Assembly (NCBI RefSeq): GCF_000283155.1
Contig: NW_004454178.1
Span: 10,466,767-10,530,766, forward strand
Reading direction: 5' to 3'
DNA: 64,000 nucleotides
DNA from: Ceratotherium simum simum
Lineage: Eukaryota; Chordata; Mammalia; Perissodactyla; Rhinocerotidae
In this document: piece after piece, positions 1-8,795 of the stretch
How the letters are laid out: every line of letters starts with the position of its first letter
Position numbering within the stretch: the first letter of the stretch is position 1
Position numbers and translations under genes: made by a program
The notes under the pieces: model-generated
Seen by the model: the letters and a program-made list of their open reading frames with translations, nothing else
Database searches by the model: none
Told to the model about the DNA's origin: nothing

Positions 1-138
1 ATCTCTATACCTATACTGTAGGTATCATCTCTATACCTATACTGTAGGTATCATCTCTATACCTATACTGTAGGTATCATCTCTATACCTATACTATAGG
101 TATCTCTATAGATACCTCTATAGGTATCTATAGGTGTG
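1..138. repeat. 26-bp minisatellite with palindromic units
   Basis: Four consecutive 26-bp units occupy 1-26, 27-52, 53-78 and 79-104, followed by a degenerate fragment to about 138. The first three units are identical, and the fourth differs by a G-to-A change. Each unit carries an inverted repeat, ATACCTA - 5 nt - TAGGTAT; in the fourth unit the change lengthens the arms to nine bases around a single C. The array is cut by the window start, so its true copy number is unknown. Confidence 0.95.
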
Positions 139-457
139 AGAGAGCGGGGGCTGTGTGCCTCAGTGGATTTGGGGCAGTGTGAGACATTCAAGAGAAGAAG
201 ATTCTGGCATTGCTGACACAAAGTCCAGAAGTTTAGGCTGCCAAGACTTAATCCACTTTCGTTTACAGGGTTAATTTACTTCAAAAAAAGCAAGCTAACA
301 ATCGAGTTTTAAGATTCAGCTAATGCTAGAATTCTTATTATAAAAATAGCCACCCCCTGACCTCCCCTTGTCCTGCCCCCAGTAGCAACCACCTTCAACT
401 CTTCTAGCTGTGTCCTCTACTATTAACTTCATATTCTAAATAATATGTTTATATTCT
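139..457. other. unclassified single-copy sequence
   Basis: I see no gene or recognisable repeat between the minisatellite and the L2 copy. The sequence is moderately AT-rich with no long open frame. Confidence 0.5.
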
Positions 458-1290
458 TATTTTATTCATTCAATGAATATTTAAAGAGGTGCACTTCTAG
501 TTGCAGGTACCCCACAGTGAACAAAATAGTCAAAATTCACTGTCCCCATAGAGCTGAAATTTCACTGGAGGAGGAACACAATAAGCAAAAGAAATAGGTA
601 AATCATATAAGATGTGATAGTGTTACAGTGAAAACATTCAAAATAAGAATTCGATGTTTGAATGAAAAAACACCATAAACTGGAGTTAGGCAAGGGAGCT
701 ACTCAGAAGGTTATCTGAGAGTGAAGATTGCAGATAGAGAAAACACAAATACAAAGCCCCTTAGGTGGGAGTGCTTATGGTACGTTCTAGATACAAGAAC
801 AGCGAGGAAGCCAAGCGAGCAGAGATAAGTGGCTGACGATGCGGCCAGACATGGGTGTGCCAGGGGACAGAGAGTGTAGAGCCTTGAGTCCATCCAGGCC
901 TGCAGCTTTCGCTCTGAGAGAAGGGAGCCTCTGGAGGGTTTTAAGCAGGAGAGTGATGAGATCCGAGATCAGAGTTAGATTTAGAAAGAGCCTCTCTGGC
1001 TGCTGGAATGAGAATAGATGGAAGAGGGGCAAAGCTGAAAGGAGGCAGTAAGATGCTACCTTCGTGTTACATGCTTAGCAACATGGCCAAGAGGGTGAGA
1101 AATGGTGGGACTTGGGGCAAATTTTGAAGGTGGAGCTGGTTGGATTAACTGACAGGTTGGAAGTGGGGTATGTTAGGCAGAGAGGAGTCTAAAATGACGC
1201 CAAGCTTTTTGGCCTGAGGAACTGGAAGGATGTGTTTCCGCTAACAAAAGTGGATAAGATCTTAGAAAAAGCAAATTTAAGCGGGAACCA
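458..1290 (-). repeat. long old LINE (L2-type) 3' part, reverse orientation
   Basis: Starts with the reverse of a LINE tail (TTCATTCAATGAATATTTA), then blocks typical of this family: a GTGAACAAAATAG segment, AAGCCCCTTAGGTGGGAG, AACAGCGAGGAAGCCA, TGGAGGGTTTTAAGCAGGAG and TTTTTGGCCTGAGGAACTGG. About 830 bp are collinear with the mammalian consensus, an unusually complete copy. The L2 versus L1M assignment is from memory and uncertain. The short ORFs here (787-1032 minus, 839-1051 plus) are repeat sequence, not genes. Confidence 0.7.
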
Positions 1291-1589
1291 CATGTTATTT
1301 GCCTAGGACAGTCTCAGTTTATCCTGTTGTCATGACATAATCGTCAGCAGCTTCCTTTCACTCTCAACAGTGTCCCTGTTTGGCTGACAAGTGGTGGTCA
1401 CCTTGCTGTGGACATCTGAGTGGGGATATCAGGGAGGCAGAGGAGGGTGGGATTTGGGGGGAGGCTGTGTTGGGGACAGACTTTCAGATCCTTCCATGTC
1501 TCTATCTATTACCCATGAAAATAAGTTTGAAAGACCTGACACGTCACTTCCATTTTCCGCTAGAGATTTTGCTCCCAGGGTATACCATT

Positions 1590-1720
1590 TATTTGTGTAT
1601 TTAACCAATATGTGAGCATATTAGATGCCAGGCACTTGTTCCAGGTAGGTTATAAATATTAACTCGCTTTATCACCATAACAGTTTTACAGAGGAGAAAA
1701 GTGGCTACAGAAACTTACAA
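1590..1720 (-). repeat. MIR SINE fragment
   Basis: Matches the reverse of a MIR: GATGCCAGGCACTTGTTCCAGG, then TTAACTCGCTTTATCACCATAACAG and TTTTACAGAGGAGAAAAGTGGC. It is diverged and lacks the tRNA-like head. Confidence 0.65.
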
Positions 1721-1736
1721 TGAAAATATATTTCCA

Positions 1737-2610
1737 TAAATTTTGAAAGCGTTTTCCTATTGTTCAGATTTCAGTGTTGCTGTTGAGAAATCATTTTCAT
1801 TCTTAATGTTTGGTATGTGATCTGTTTTTTCTTAAATCTTTTGTCTCTAGTTTTCTAAAATTCCATGAGATGTGCCTGAGTGCAAGGCTTTTTAGTTATT
1901 GTGCTGTGTCCCTGTAATTTAGAGACCCATGTCTTTCAGTTCTGGAAAATTTTGTATTAGTTCTTTGATAATTTCTTCCTTGGAATGTATCTTTTTCTCC
2001 TTCTTTCCAGAACACTTACTATTGGGCTTCTTAGATTGATGTCATAATTTTCTCATCATTTTCATTTTATTTTCTCTCTTTTGCTCTAATTTCTGGAAAT
2101 TTTCTTAACTTCTTACTCTTCTAGCAAATAGTTTCTTTTAGCGATTTTATTTTTAACTTTGGAGAACTGTTACTTCTTCTCTGATTGGCCTCTTTTCTTA
2201 GCAATTTGTTTGGGTTTCATTGGTGCAATACTTTCTCTTAGCTCTCTGGGGATGTTTGTTTAATTTTGCAATTTTCTTTGGCTTCCTGCACCATTTTGGA
2301 TTCATTCAGTAGTGCTGTGTGCTGTATGCATGGATGTAGTTATTTGATTCAGTCTCTCTATGTCAGGTCAGAGGTTCTTCACAAATGTCTGATGACCGTT
2401 GGTTTTCTGTTCTGCAGAGAGCTCTCTGTGCCTGGATGTAGCTTGTCCACTGATGGAGGGTCATCAGGCAGCAGCCTGGCTTTGCACTGAGGAACCATGT
2501 CTATTCCACACTTGCCAGTTCTTGGAGATCTTTGTCCAGGGGCCTTTCCATCTCTCCAGAGAAAAATCCTGCCTGAGGGATGTTGACTGGAAAATGGGGG
2601 CTGGTTTCCC
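1737..2610. repeat. probable diverged L1-like AT-rich repeat
   Basis: A long T-rich stretch resembles antisense L1M sequence, for example a GTCTCTAGTTTTCTAAAATT..GATGTG segment and TTAGTTCTTTGATAATTTCTTC. No clean boundary or tail is visible, so class and limits are tentative. ORFs in its 3' part (2379-2738 minus, 2399-2728 plus) show no recognisable domain. Confidence 0.35.
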
Positions 2611-3057
2611 ACCTTCTCTTGAGAAAAAAAAAAAGCAAATAAATACCAGGTCAATATCTTCAGAATCAAATTTGAAATGCATCCAAAGAAAAAAGAAAGT
2701 ACTAGTTTATAATTTTTTTTTGCCTTGAAAACATTCAATAACTCATGAACCTTCAGGAGTTGTTTTAGGAGAAGCTAGTCCCCCCTAAATGTTGGGAGGC
2801 TGGCTTTCTCTTCCTGTTAACAGTGCTCTGCTCTGACTCTGACTTCCTGTGTGACAGTGGAGAAAGTTGAGAGCAGTTCTCTATGAACGTCTCCTGGTAT
2901 CCCACCAGAAGTAGAGTCGAGTCTCATGTTACACTCATTCCAGAGCCTTGGCACTCAGATGATGGAACAGTCTGTCTCCCAAGAGAGCAGGCAGGGCTTC
3001 TGGAGAGTCAGATCAGAGCTTTTGTGGCCATTCAGATCACAGTGGTTAAACACAGAG

Positions 3058-3293
3058 CAGGAAGCGGTCTGATAGGGTCTCAATCCTGCCTCCTCCACTT
3101 AGTGTCTGCCTACTCTTGGGCAGAAAACTTTACCCCTGGACATTGATCATCTCTTTTACAAAATGGGTGGAATGATAGTGCCTACCTCATGGGGTTGTGT
3201 GATGATTAGATGAATTAAAACATGCAAAACGTATAGAAAAGATTCTGGCTTATAATAAGGGTTCAGTACAAGTTAGCTACTACTATTATTCTG
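3058..3293 (+). repeat. MIR SINE
   Basis: Nearly complete MIR core and tail: TCAATCCTGCCTCCTCCACTTA, then ACAAAATGGGTGGAATGATAG, GTGCCTACCTCATGGGGTTG and GATGATTAGATGAATTAAAA, ending in a TACTACTATTATT tail. Confidence 0.85.
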
Positions 3294-3452
3294 TTCTATT
3301 CATTTTTCTTTTTTCCTTTTTATAATTTCATTGATCATTAATTATATGGATGGTCTCTTTGACAATCAGCTCTAATCCTTACCCCAGATATAACTAGTCT
3401 GATGAATTTAATGTATATCATTTTAGCTCTTAATTATATGTGGTATATAAAA

Positions 3453-3481
3453 ATATACTACATCTAATAAATGTAGTATAT
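3453..3481. other. perfect 11-bp inverted repeat in AT-rich DNA
   Basis: ATATACTACAT at 3453-3463 is the exact reverse complement of ATGTAGTATAT at 3471-3481, with a 7-nt spacer. It sits in a roughly 80-bp AT-rich patch (3430-3510), so it could form a small hairpin or cruciform. Confidence 0.85.
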
Positions 3482-3613
3482 ATAAATACATATATTTGGA
3501 TATACATGTCCAAAACAAAAGCTGAAATTTAGCCAGTTGACTTGTTTCCAAACTACTAGGAAAAAATAGATCTTCTAAGATATTTATCCACTTTTCCCTT
3601 AGAATAGCCCTAA

Positions 3614-3880
3614 ATGTTTCTTGAAAGAATTCAAATTGATATGCACAAAAATCACTTTTTCATGGTTTACACATGTATAGTTTCATACATAGAAAATATA
3701 ATGGTTTTCATGTGTGTGTATATGAGATTTTTTTACACCAATGGTATCATACTATATGTTTTCTGCAAGTGGTGTTTTTACCGAACGATTTGCTTTTGAG
3801 ATTTTTCCATGTTGATTCATGTGAACTTAATTCACCGCTTTTAACTTCTGAATACCATTCCAGTGAATAAAAATGCCACA
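3614..3880 (-). repeat. L1M fragment (antisense)
   Basis: The segments AATGGTATCATACTATATG, GCTTTTGAGATTTTTCCATG and TGAATACCATTCCAGTG follow, in order, the antisense of the distal L1 ORF2 region, as in the longer copy at 58.3-59.7 kb. Diverged, and truncated at both ends. Confidence 0.65.
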
Positions 3881-5324
3881 TGTTACGTATTGGCAAGTAT
3901 TCTGGATCCTCTAGTTGTCTCTCCACTTGAGAAGCAGACAGAAGGATGTCTGAGTCACGCACTAAGAAAGGCAACTCTCTGAATTGGAGGTTTCCAGCCC
4001 TCTCGGCAAGTTCCCCATTCTCTGCTGGAGTAGGTGTGTCTCCTCCTTTGCCAGAACAGAGCACCTGGACAGGTGTCCTCTGACTGCTCATTAATTGATG
4101 GGATTAGCCGGAGGTCAAACAGAGGTCCTACACATCCATGTCTTGCAAATGCCAAGGGGCATCCAGGTGGCTGGCCCAGTACTAATACTGTGGCAGGGCG
4201 ATGTAGTCCTAGGAGAAAGACAGGTCCCTCGCTTGCTCATGGTCTCTAGCTCCGTTGAACTAGTATGAAATCAGACACCCAGAAATTGTTCAGGGCATGT
4301 TTTGAGCAAGTTAATGCAATCATAAAGTACAAATAACAATCATCTGACTTGCTAGAATGGTTGTCAGCAATAGCTAATTAAATAGATCGTAAAGCACTTA
4401 TTATTTGCAAAGGGTTCCATCAGAGAGATGGAGGCTTCCAGGCTGGCATCAGGTCAGCCCAAAATCTCCTTCTCAGGAAAACAGACTTCATCTTGCAATT
4501 CATGATGCCATGAAATTTCTAATTTGAGGATTTGTGAAAAGAAGCACAATCTGTTGCTTCATACAGTCCGTGGCTAGGTAGGATCAAGCCCATCTGCTCA
4601 CTGGGGGATGACTTAAGTGTGCCTTCTCTTTAGTATTTAAATTTCAGGTGTAGGTGTTTGGAAAAGGCAGTTACTAAAATTAATCCTATCGAGACAAGAT
4701 ACGTAAACTGATGAAGTCAAGATATATGCTTGGACAATGCTGAACAGTAATTCCACCCAGTGATCTCTGCAGAAAGTTCCAACGGGCACAGATATGTAAG
4801 ACATAGCTCCCGGGGGGGGCTGTATTCCTACAGGGCTAAAGGGTGGAGAGGGACTAATTGGGCCCAGGGCTCTAGGGGCTGTTGGTGGAGAAAGTTCTCC
4901 TTTGGGTTTCTCTGATCCATCTCTGACTTTGGCTCTGTGCATTCATGTACACCTTGAGAGACTGTACAGCATAAAAAAAGTGCTTTTGTGCACAGTAGTT
5001 TGAATTCTCCAGAGAAACGTCTAGTGACTATGTAAGGAAAAAAAAGCTGAACTCTCTTGGGCAGTAAATTTTTTTCTAGTAGCTGGGAATATGTCAAGCA
5101 GCAAAATTTCATCTTTTTGTTTTTGTTGTTATTATGTGAAAAATGATACAGAAGCCTATAAGACAGCATTACCTGAAGCTTATCATCATATTTCTCTATA
5201 TTAACTGCCCTGGTACTAAGAAGGGGGGGCAGGTTTGAAATGCACTTTATAATTAGCTCAAAATTTGAGAGGCGAGTTTTAACAATGGTGGTGAGCATTT
5301 AGGGGTTCAGTTGCGAGGGGGTTT
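3881..5324. other. unclassified single-copy sequence
   Basis: No repeat or gene recognised. It contains the longest open frame in the window (156 codons, minus strand, 4828-5298). That frame has irregular composition, no domain, signal peptide or conserved motif I know, and no splice or promoter context, so I do not call it a gene. Confidence 0.5.
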
Positions 5325-5945
5325 TATTTATTCAGTTGACAAATGGGTTTTGTTTGCTTCCTTTCTGTCAGACCCCGTATTGAATGCAGGATTAGAGAAA
5401 ACAAACACGGTCTTTGCCTTTCTGGAACTTTCAGTCTCATGAGAGGCTCGAGAATAAATAATCATGCTAATGCATATGTAATTTCAGATCCTGGATGTGC
5501 TATTGGTTGCTAGTGATATGTCACAGCAAAGAATGACCTAGCCTGGAGGATCATGGGGTGTAGCCCCTAGGACGAGTCTTTTGTCTTGAGGTCTGAAGGG
5601 TGAATAGGATTTACATGGGCCAGAGGAGGTGGGCAAGCCTGTAGGTGTGAAGAGATTTACCTGAAAGGGACAACGTGTTTAAAGCCTTGTGGAGAACAAG
5701 GAAGCCTCTTCTGGGGCACTGAAAGCCCCCATCACCGGAGGGCAGAGAGAAAGGGCGATGGGAAGAGGGGAGGCCAGGAATGTAAGGAGAGACAGAAGAG
5801 GTAGGGCTGGGAGGCTGCACTGGCATTATGCTAGAGGCAGAGGGAAACCAATGAAGCATTTAAACAAGATCATTGAGCAAACAAGGAGATGAGAGGGGCT
5901 GGGGAGACCAGCAAGCAGGATGCTGCATTTGTCAAGGTGAGAATT
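5325..5945 (-). repeat. L2-type LINE fragment, reverse orientation
   Basis: Has the same block order as the copy at 458-1290, but more diverged: TTCAGTTGACAAATGG, GTCTTTGCCTTTCTGGAAC, TCTGAAGGGTGAATAGGATT and AGAGGGAAACCAATGAAGC. Confidence 0.55.
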
Positions 5946-6009
5946 ATTTTATAGGACACACTACACACCCATACATATGAGGAGCATGAGAGAATGAAAG
6001 GGAAAGAGG

Positions 6010-6117
6010 TAGAGAGAGAAAAAGAGTGTGTGTGAGAGAGAGAGAGAGAGAGAAACAGAGAGAGAGAGAGACAGAGAGAAAGAGAGAAAGAGAGAGAGAG
6101 ACAGAGAGAGATAGAGA
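6010..6117. repeat. (GA)n purine tract
   Basis: About 108 bp of almost uninterrupted purines on the plus strand, mostly GA dinucleotides, with a short GTGTGTGTG break near 6026-6034 and isolated C or T bases. The 137-codon minus-strand ORF across it (5961-6374) is low-complexity artefact. Confidence 0.95.
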
Positions 6118-6334
6118 ACTGAGTTAAAAGCTTGAAGAGGTTGGATTTTAAAGTTAGAGCTAATTATACAATTTGAGATAATTATCAATTTAAAAATGTG
6201 TCCTCCCCTCTTAATATCAGGGTGGTTAATAAAACAACATACTAACAGAAACACGATGCTAAGCCTTAGGTAAAATTGTTTATAGGCTTTTCCATCATTT
6301 TTCTTATAAGAACGACAAAAACAAAAGATGAAAT

Positions 6335-6475
6335 TTAGCGGGTTCAAATCCTGGCTCTGCCATTTTCCAACCATGTGAATTTGAGCTGTTTCTTAAAGCT
6401 CTGACCCACTGTTTCTTCATTTATGTTAACTGGTACTAACAATATTCTGTGCAAGCTGAACGAGGTAACGTAGAT

Positions 6476-6478
<3 letters not shown>
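6335..6478 (+). repeat. MIR SINE fragment
   Basis: GGGTTCAAATCCTGGCTCTG, CCATTTTCCAACCATGTGAA and CCACTGTTTCTTCATTTATG follow the MIR core order. Confidence 0.7.
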
Positions 6479-6511
<33 letters not shown>

Positions 6512-6515
6512 TGTG
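6479..6515. repeat. (GT)16 microsatellite
   Basis: Sixteen uninterrupted GT units at 6479-6510, followed by CTGTG. They directly abut the degraded MIR tail. Confidence 0.97.
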
Positions 6516-6764
6516 AACTTGCTTCCCTTTCTCCGTGGCACCGCTAGGCATTCCCCCATGCCTCTCAGTGGAGACTCTCCTCTTCGCTCTTCTTCGGTGA
6601 CAACTTCTCTTGTTGTCTTTAGGCAGTGACCCCACAGTTTAACTCCAAATAGACCTTTCTCTGGAATGAAAGCCTGAACTCAGATCTGCATTTTCAAGTG
6701 TCTGTGAGCACCTTTCTTTCAATTTGTAATACTTTAAACTCAAGTAGGTCTACAATGAGATTCT

Positions 6765-6856
6765 GTAGGAAGAACACTGACTTTGGAGAATAAGGCCTGT
6801 GTAGTTTTGGGCAATTACTTAACTATTTTGGGTCTCATTTTCTTTAGCTTTAAGAC
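6765..6856 (+). repeat. MIR SINE fragment
   Basis: GAAGAACACTGACTTTGGAG, TTGGGCAATTACTTAACTAT and GGGTCTCATTTTCTTTAGC follow the MIR order. The copy stops where the hAT element begins. Confidence 0.6.
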
Positions 6857-7038
6857 CATAGGGAACTTGGCCCAGAATTGGGGGTCAACCACTGCCTGTT
6901 TTGTAAATAAATTTTGTTGGAACATGACCATATCCATTTGTTTACACAGAGTTGCCTATTTGCCACAGAAACCAGTGGACTGTAAATCCTAAAATATTTA
7001 CTATCTGGCTCTACACTGAAAAAGTTTGCCAACTGCTG
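6857..7038 (-). mobile_element. hAT-Charlie non-autonomous DNA transposon
   Basis: Contains the family blocks GCCTGTTTTGTAAATAAATT, TTGTTGGAACATGACCATAT, AATATTTACTATCTGGCTC and the terminal AAAGTTTGCCAACTGCTG. The same family lies in the opposite orientation at 17941-18262. The first 30 bp are diverged and the TSD is not clear. Confidence 0.75.
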
Positions 7039-7059
7039 GGTTAGATCATTGGTTTCCAA

Positions 7060-7145
7060 ACTTCCTTTTCCTCCTCTGTTTTTTCCTTTCCTCCCTTCTT
7101 CCCTCTCTCCTTCCTTTCTTCTTCTATTTTTCTCTTTCTTTCTTA
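7060..7145. repeat. pyrimidine-rich tract
   Basis: A C/T-rich stretch (TTCCTTTTCCTCCTCTG onwards, TTTCCTCCCTTCTTCCCTCT) with few purines and no regular unit. Confidence 0.8.
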
Positions 7146-7174
7146 ACTTCTGAATCCTTTCTTCAAATAATATA

Positions 7175-7507
7175 TGGTTGTCCCTCAGTATCCGAAGGGG
7201 ATTGGTTCCAGGATCCCCATGGATACTAAAATCCGAGGGTGTTCAAGTCCCTTATTTAGAATAGTGTCATATTTGCATAGAATCTTAGCACATCCTCCTG
7301 CATGCTTTAAATCATCTCTAGATTTCTTATAATACTTAATGCAATGTAAATACTATGTAAATAGTTGTTATTCTGTATTGTTTAGGGAATAGTGACAAGA
7401 AAAATGAGTCTGTACGTGTTCATTACAGATGCAACCAGAGTAGGCCTTTTGATCCGCGGTTGCTTGAATCCGTCTATGCGACACCGGCAGATAGCGAGAG
7501 CCGACAG
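7175..7507 (-). mobile_element. MER2-type Tigger DNA transposon
   Basis: About 333 bp collinear with the MER2 consensus in reverse: TGTCCCTCAGTATCC, GGATTGGTTCCAGGATCCCC, GTTCAAGTCCCTTATTTAG, TTTAAATCATCTCTAG, TTCTGTATTGTTTAGGGAAT, GATCCGCGGTTG and the terminal GCCGACAGTA. A second copy is at 24589-24914 in the opposite orientation. Confidence 0.85.
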
Positions 7508-8329
7508 TACTGCATAGAAGCCCAGTACAAGACAGATGAAAAAAAGCCTCCACTATTTCAAAGGTTTGGATATGGGGGTGGTTTTCAGTTACTTCAATTT
7601 GAAAGTCACTGAACTAAATCATTTAAGATATTCTATAATAATAATGGTGTATGTAAAAGTGTTGAATCTTGAGAGGTACTAGCAATCTTGAGCAAAATCA
7701 TCAAGTGATAAAATGTGAGTTGGTGCCCCCCCATTGCCACATCCCCTCTCCCCCACCACTAAAATCCCTTCCTCTATTTGTTTTCATTTTCCATTCCCCA
7801 TCTCTTCCTTGTCCCCAACCCGTACCCTTGCTGCTGTCTAGCTGCCTGGGAACCCTAACTGGAACATGCACTTGGCCCTGTTCTTTGCAGTAGGATTTCG
7901 AGTTCCAGACTTTTCTGGATCTCCTCTCTAAAGAAGAAACTTAAACTTTATGTTCTTCCCTTAGCATCTGCTTTCTGCTGAATGACAGCTAGCTAATCAG
8001 ATACCTTTAGGCTGTCAATTTTATAAAGACTGTTAATTTTTACTAACAGCTTAATGAATTTATTCCTCCCAGGTAACACATTTATATTTTAATCAGGGCT
8101 TTCTGGAAATGGCGAGTTCCTTAACCCAAAGCAAGGACTTGAGGGAATGTAGGCAACATTCTGATAGTTTAAGAGGTATTCAGGGTAATAGAAGCCTTTG
8201 AATGCTGCTCAAACCACTCTACAAAAGTGGTTATCCATTCCTCCTGTGATTTTCATTGACTCAGTCCACTATTTCATGGCCATTTTGCTCATGCAAGTGG
8301 GCAGCCTCATGTGTTGTGTCATGTCCCTC
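7508..8329. other. unclassified single-copy sequence
   Basis: No gene or repeat recognised. It includes a C-rich, pyrimidine-biased patch at about 7725-7820. Confidence 0.45.
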
Positions 8330-8475
8330 CCATTTAAGAGCTGTGTCATCATGGGTATGTGACATGGCATTTTGGGGGATCAGACTCTTCATCTGTCCAT
8401 TGCAGGGTTATTAGGGGATTCAGTGCATAAAACATCTTCCACATATTAGGGCCTCAGCAAATGTTCCTTATTTTC
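8330..8475 (+). repeat. MIR SINE fragment
   Basis: GAGCTGTGTCATCATGGGTA, ACTCTTCATCTGTCCATTGC, GGGTTATTAGGGGATTCAG and CCTCAGCAAATGTTCCTTATT follow the MIR 3' half. Confidence 0.7.
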
Positions 8476-8639
8476 CCATCCAAGTGCAACCCAGATTTCT
8501 TATGTTTAGGAGTAAGAAATTTTCATCTTAGTCTTATGCAGAATTTATTCATTGATTTAGATGAGAAGACTTTTTTTTTGCATTCTTGATCTCATTCTTA
8601 ATAAATTAGCTCTAAGAGACAATACTGGAATTCGAGAAG

Positions 8640-8795
8640 TCAATGATCATAAGGGACATTAGGAAACATCAAGTTCTCTTCTTTTATTTCCCAGACACAC
8701 TGAGAAGTTAAATGGTTTATTTAGGATCGCCAGAGGTCTAGTTAGTGGCAAGTCTAGAGCTGAGAACCAGGCCTCTAGACTTTCAGTCTCCCCAA
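8640..8795 (-). repeat. MIR SINE fragment
   Basis: Reverse MIR blocks: TGAGAAGTTAAATGGTTTA, a CTAGTTAGTGGCAAG segment and GAGAACCAGGCCTCTAGAC. Diverged. Confidence 0.55.

Noticed and set aside
1..138. CRISPR-like array (regular direct repeats at the window start)
   Set aside because: Units abut with no spacers, and the genome is mammalian; this is a minisatellite.
4828..5298. 156-codon minus-strand ORF, the longest in the window
   Set aside because: No domain, signal peptide, coiled coil or family resemblance; no promoter or splice context. The length is near chance expectation for 64 kb of AT-rich DNA in six frames.
5961..6374. 137-codon minus-strand ORF with a long Leu/Ser-rich run
   Set aside because: The run is the complement of the (GA)n tract; low-complexity artefact.
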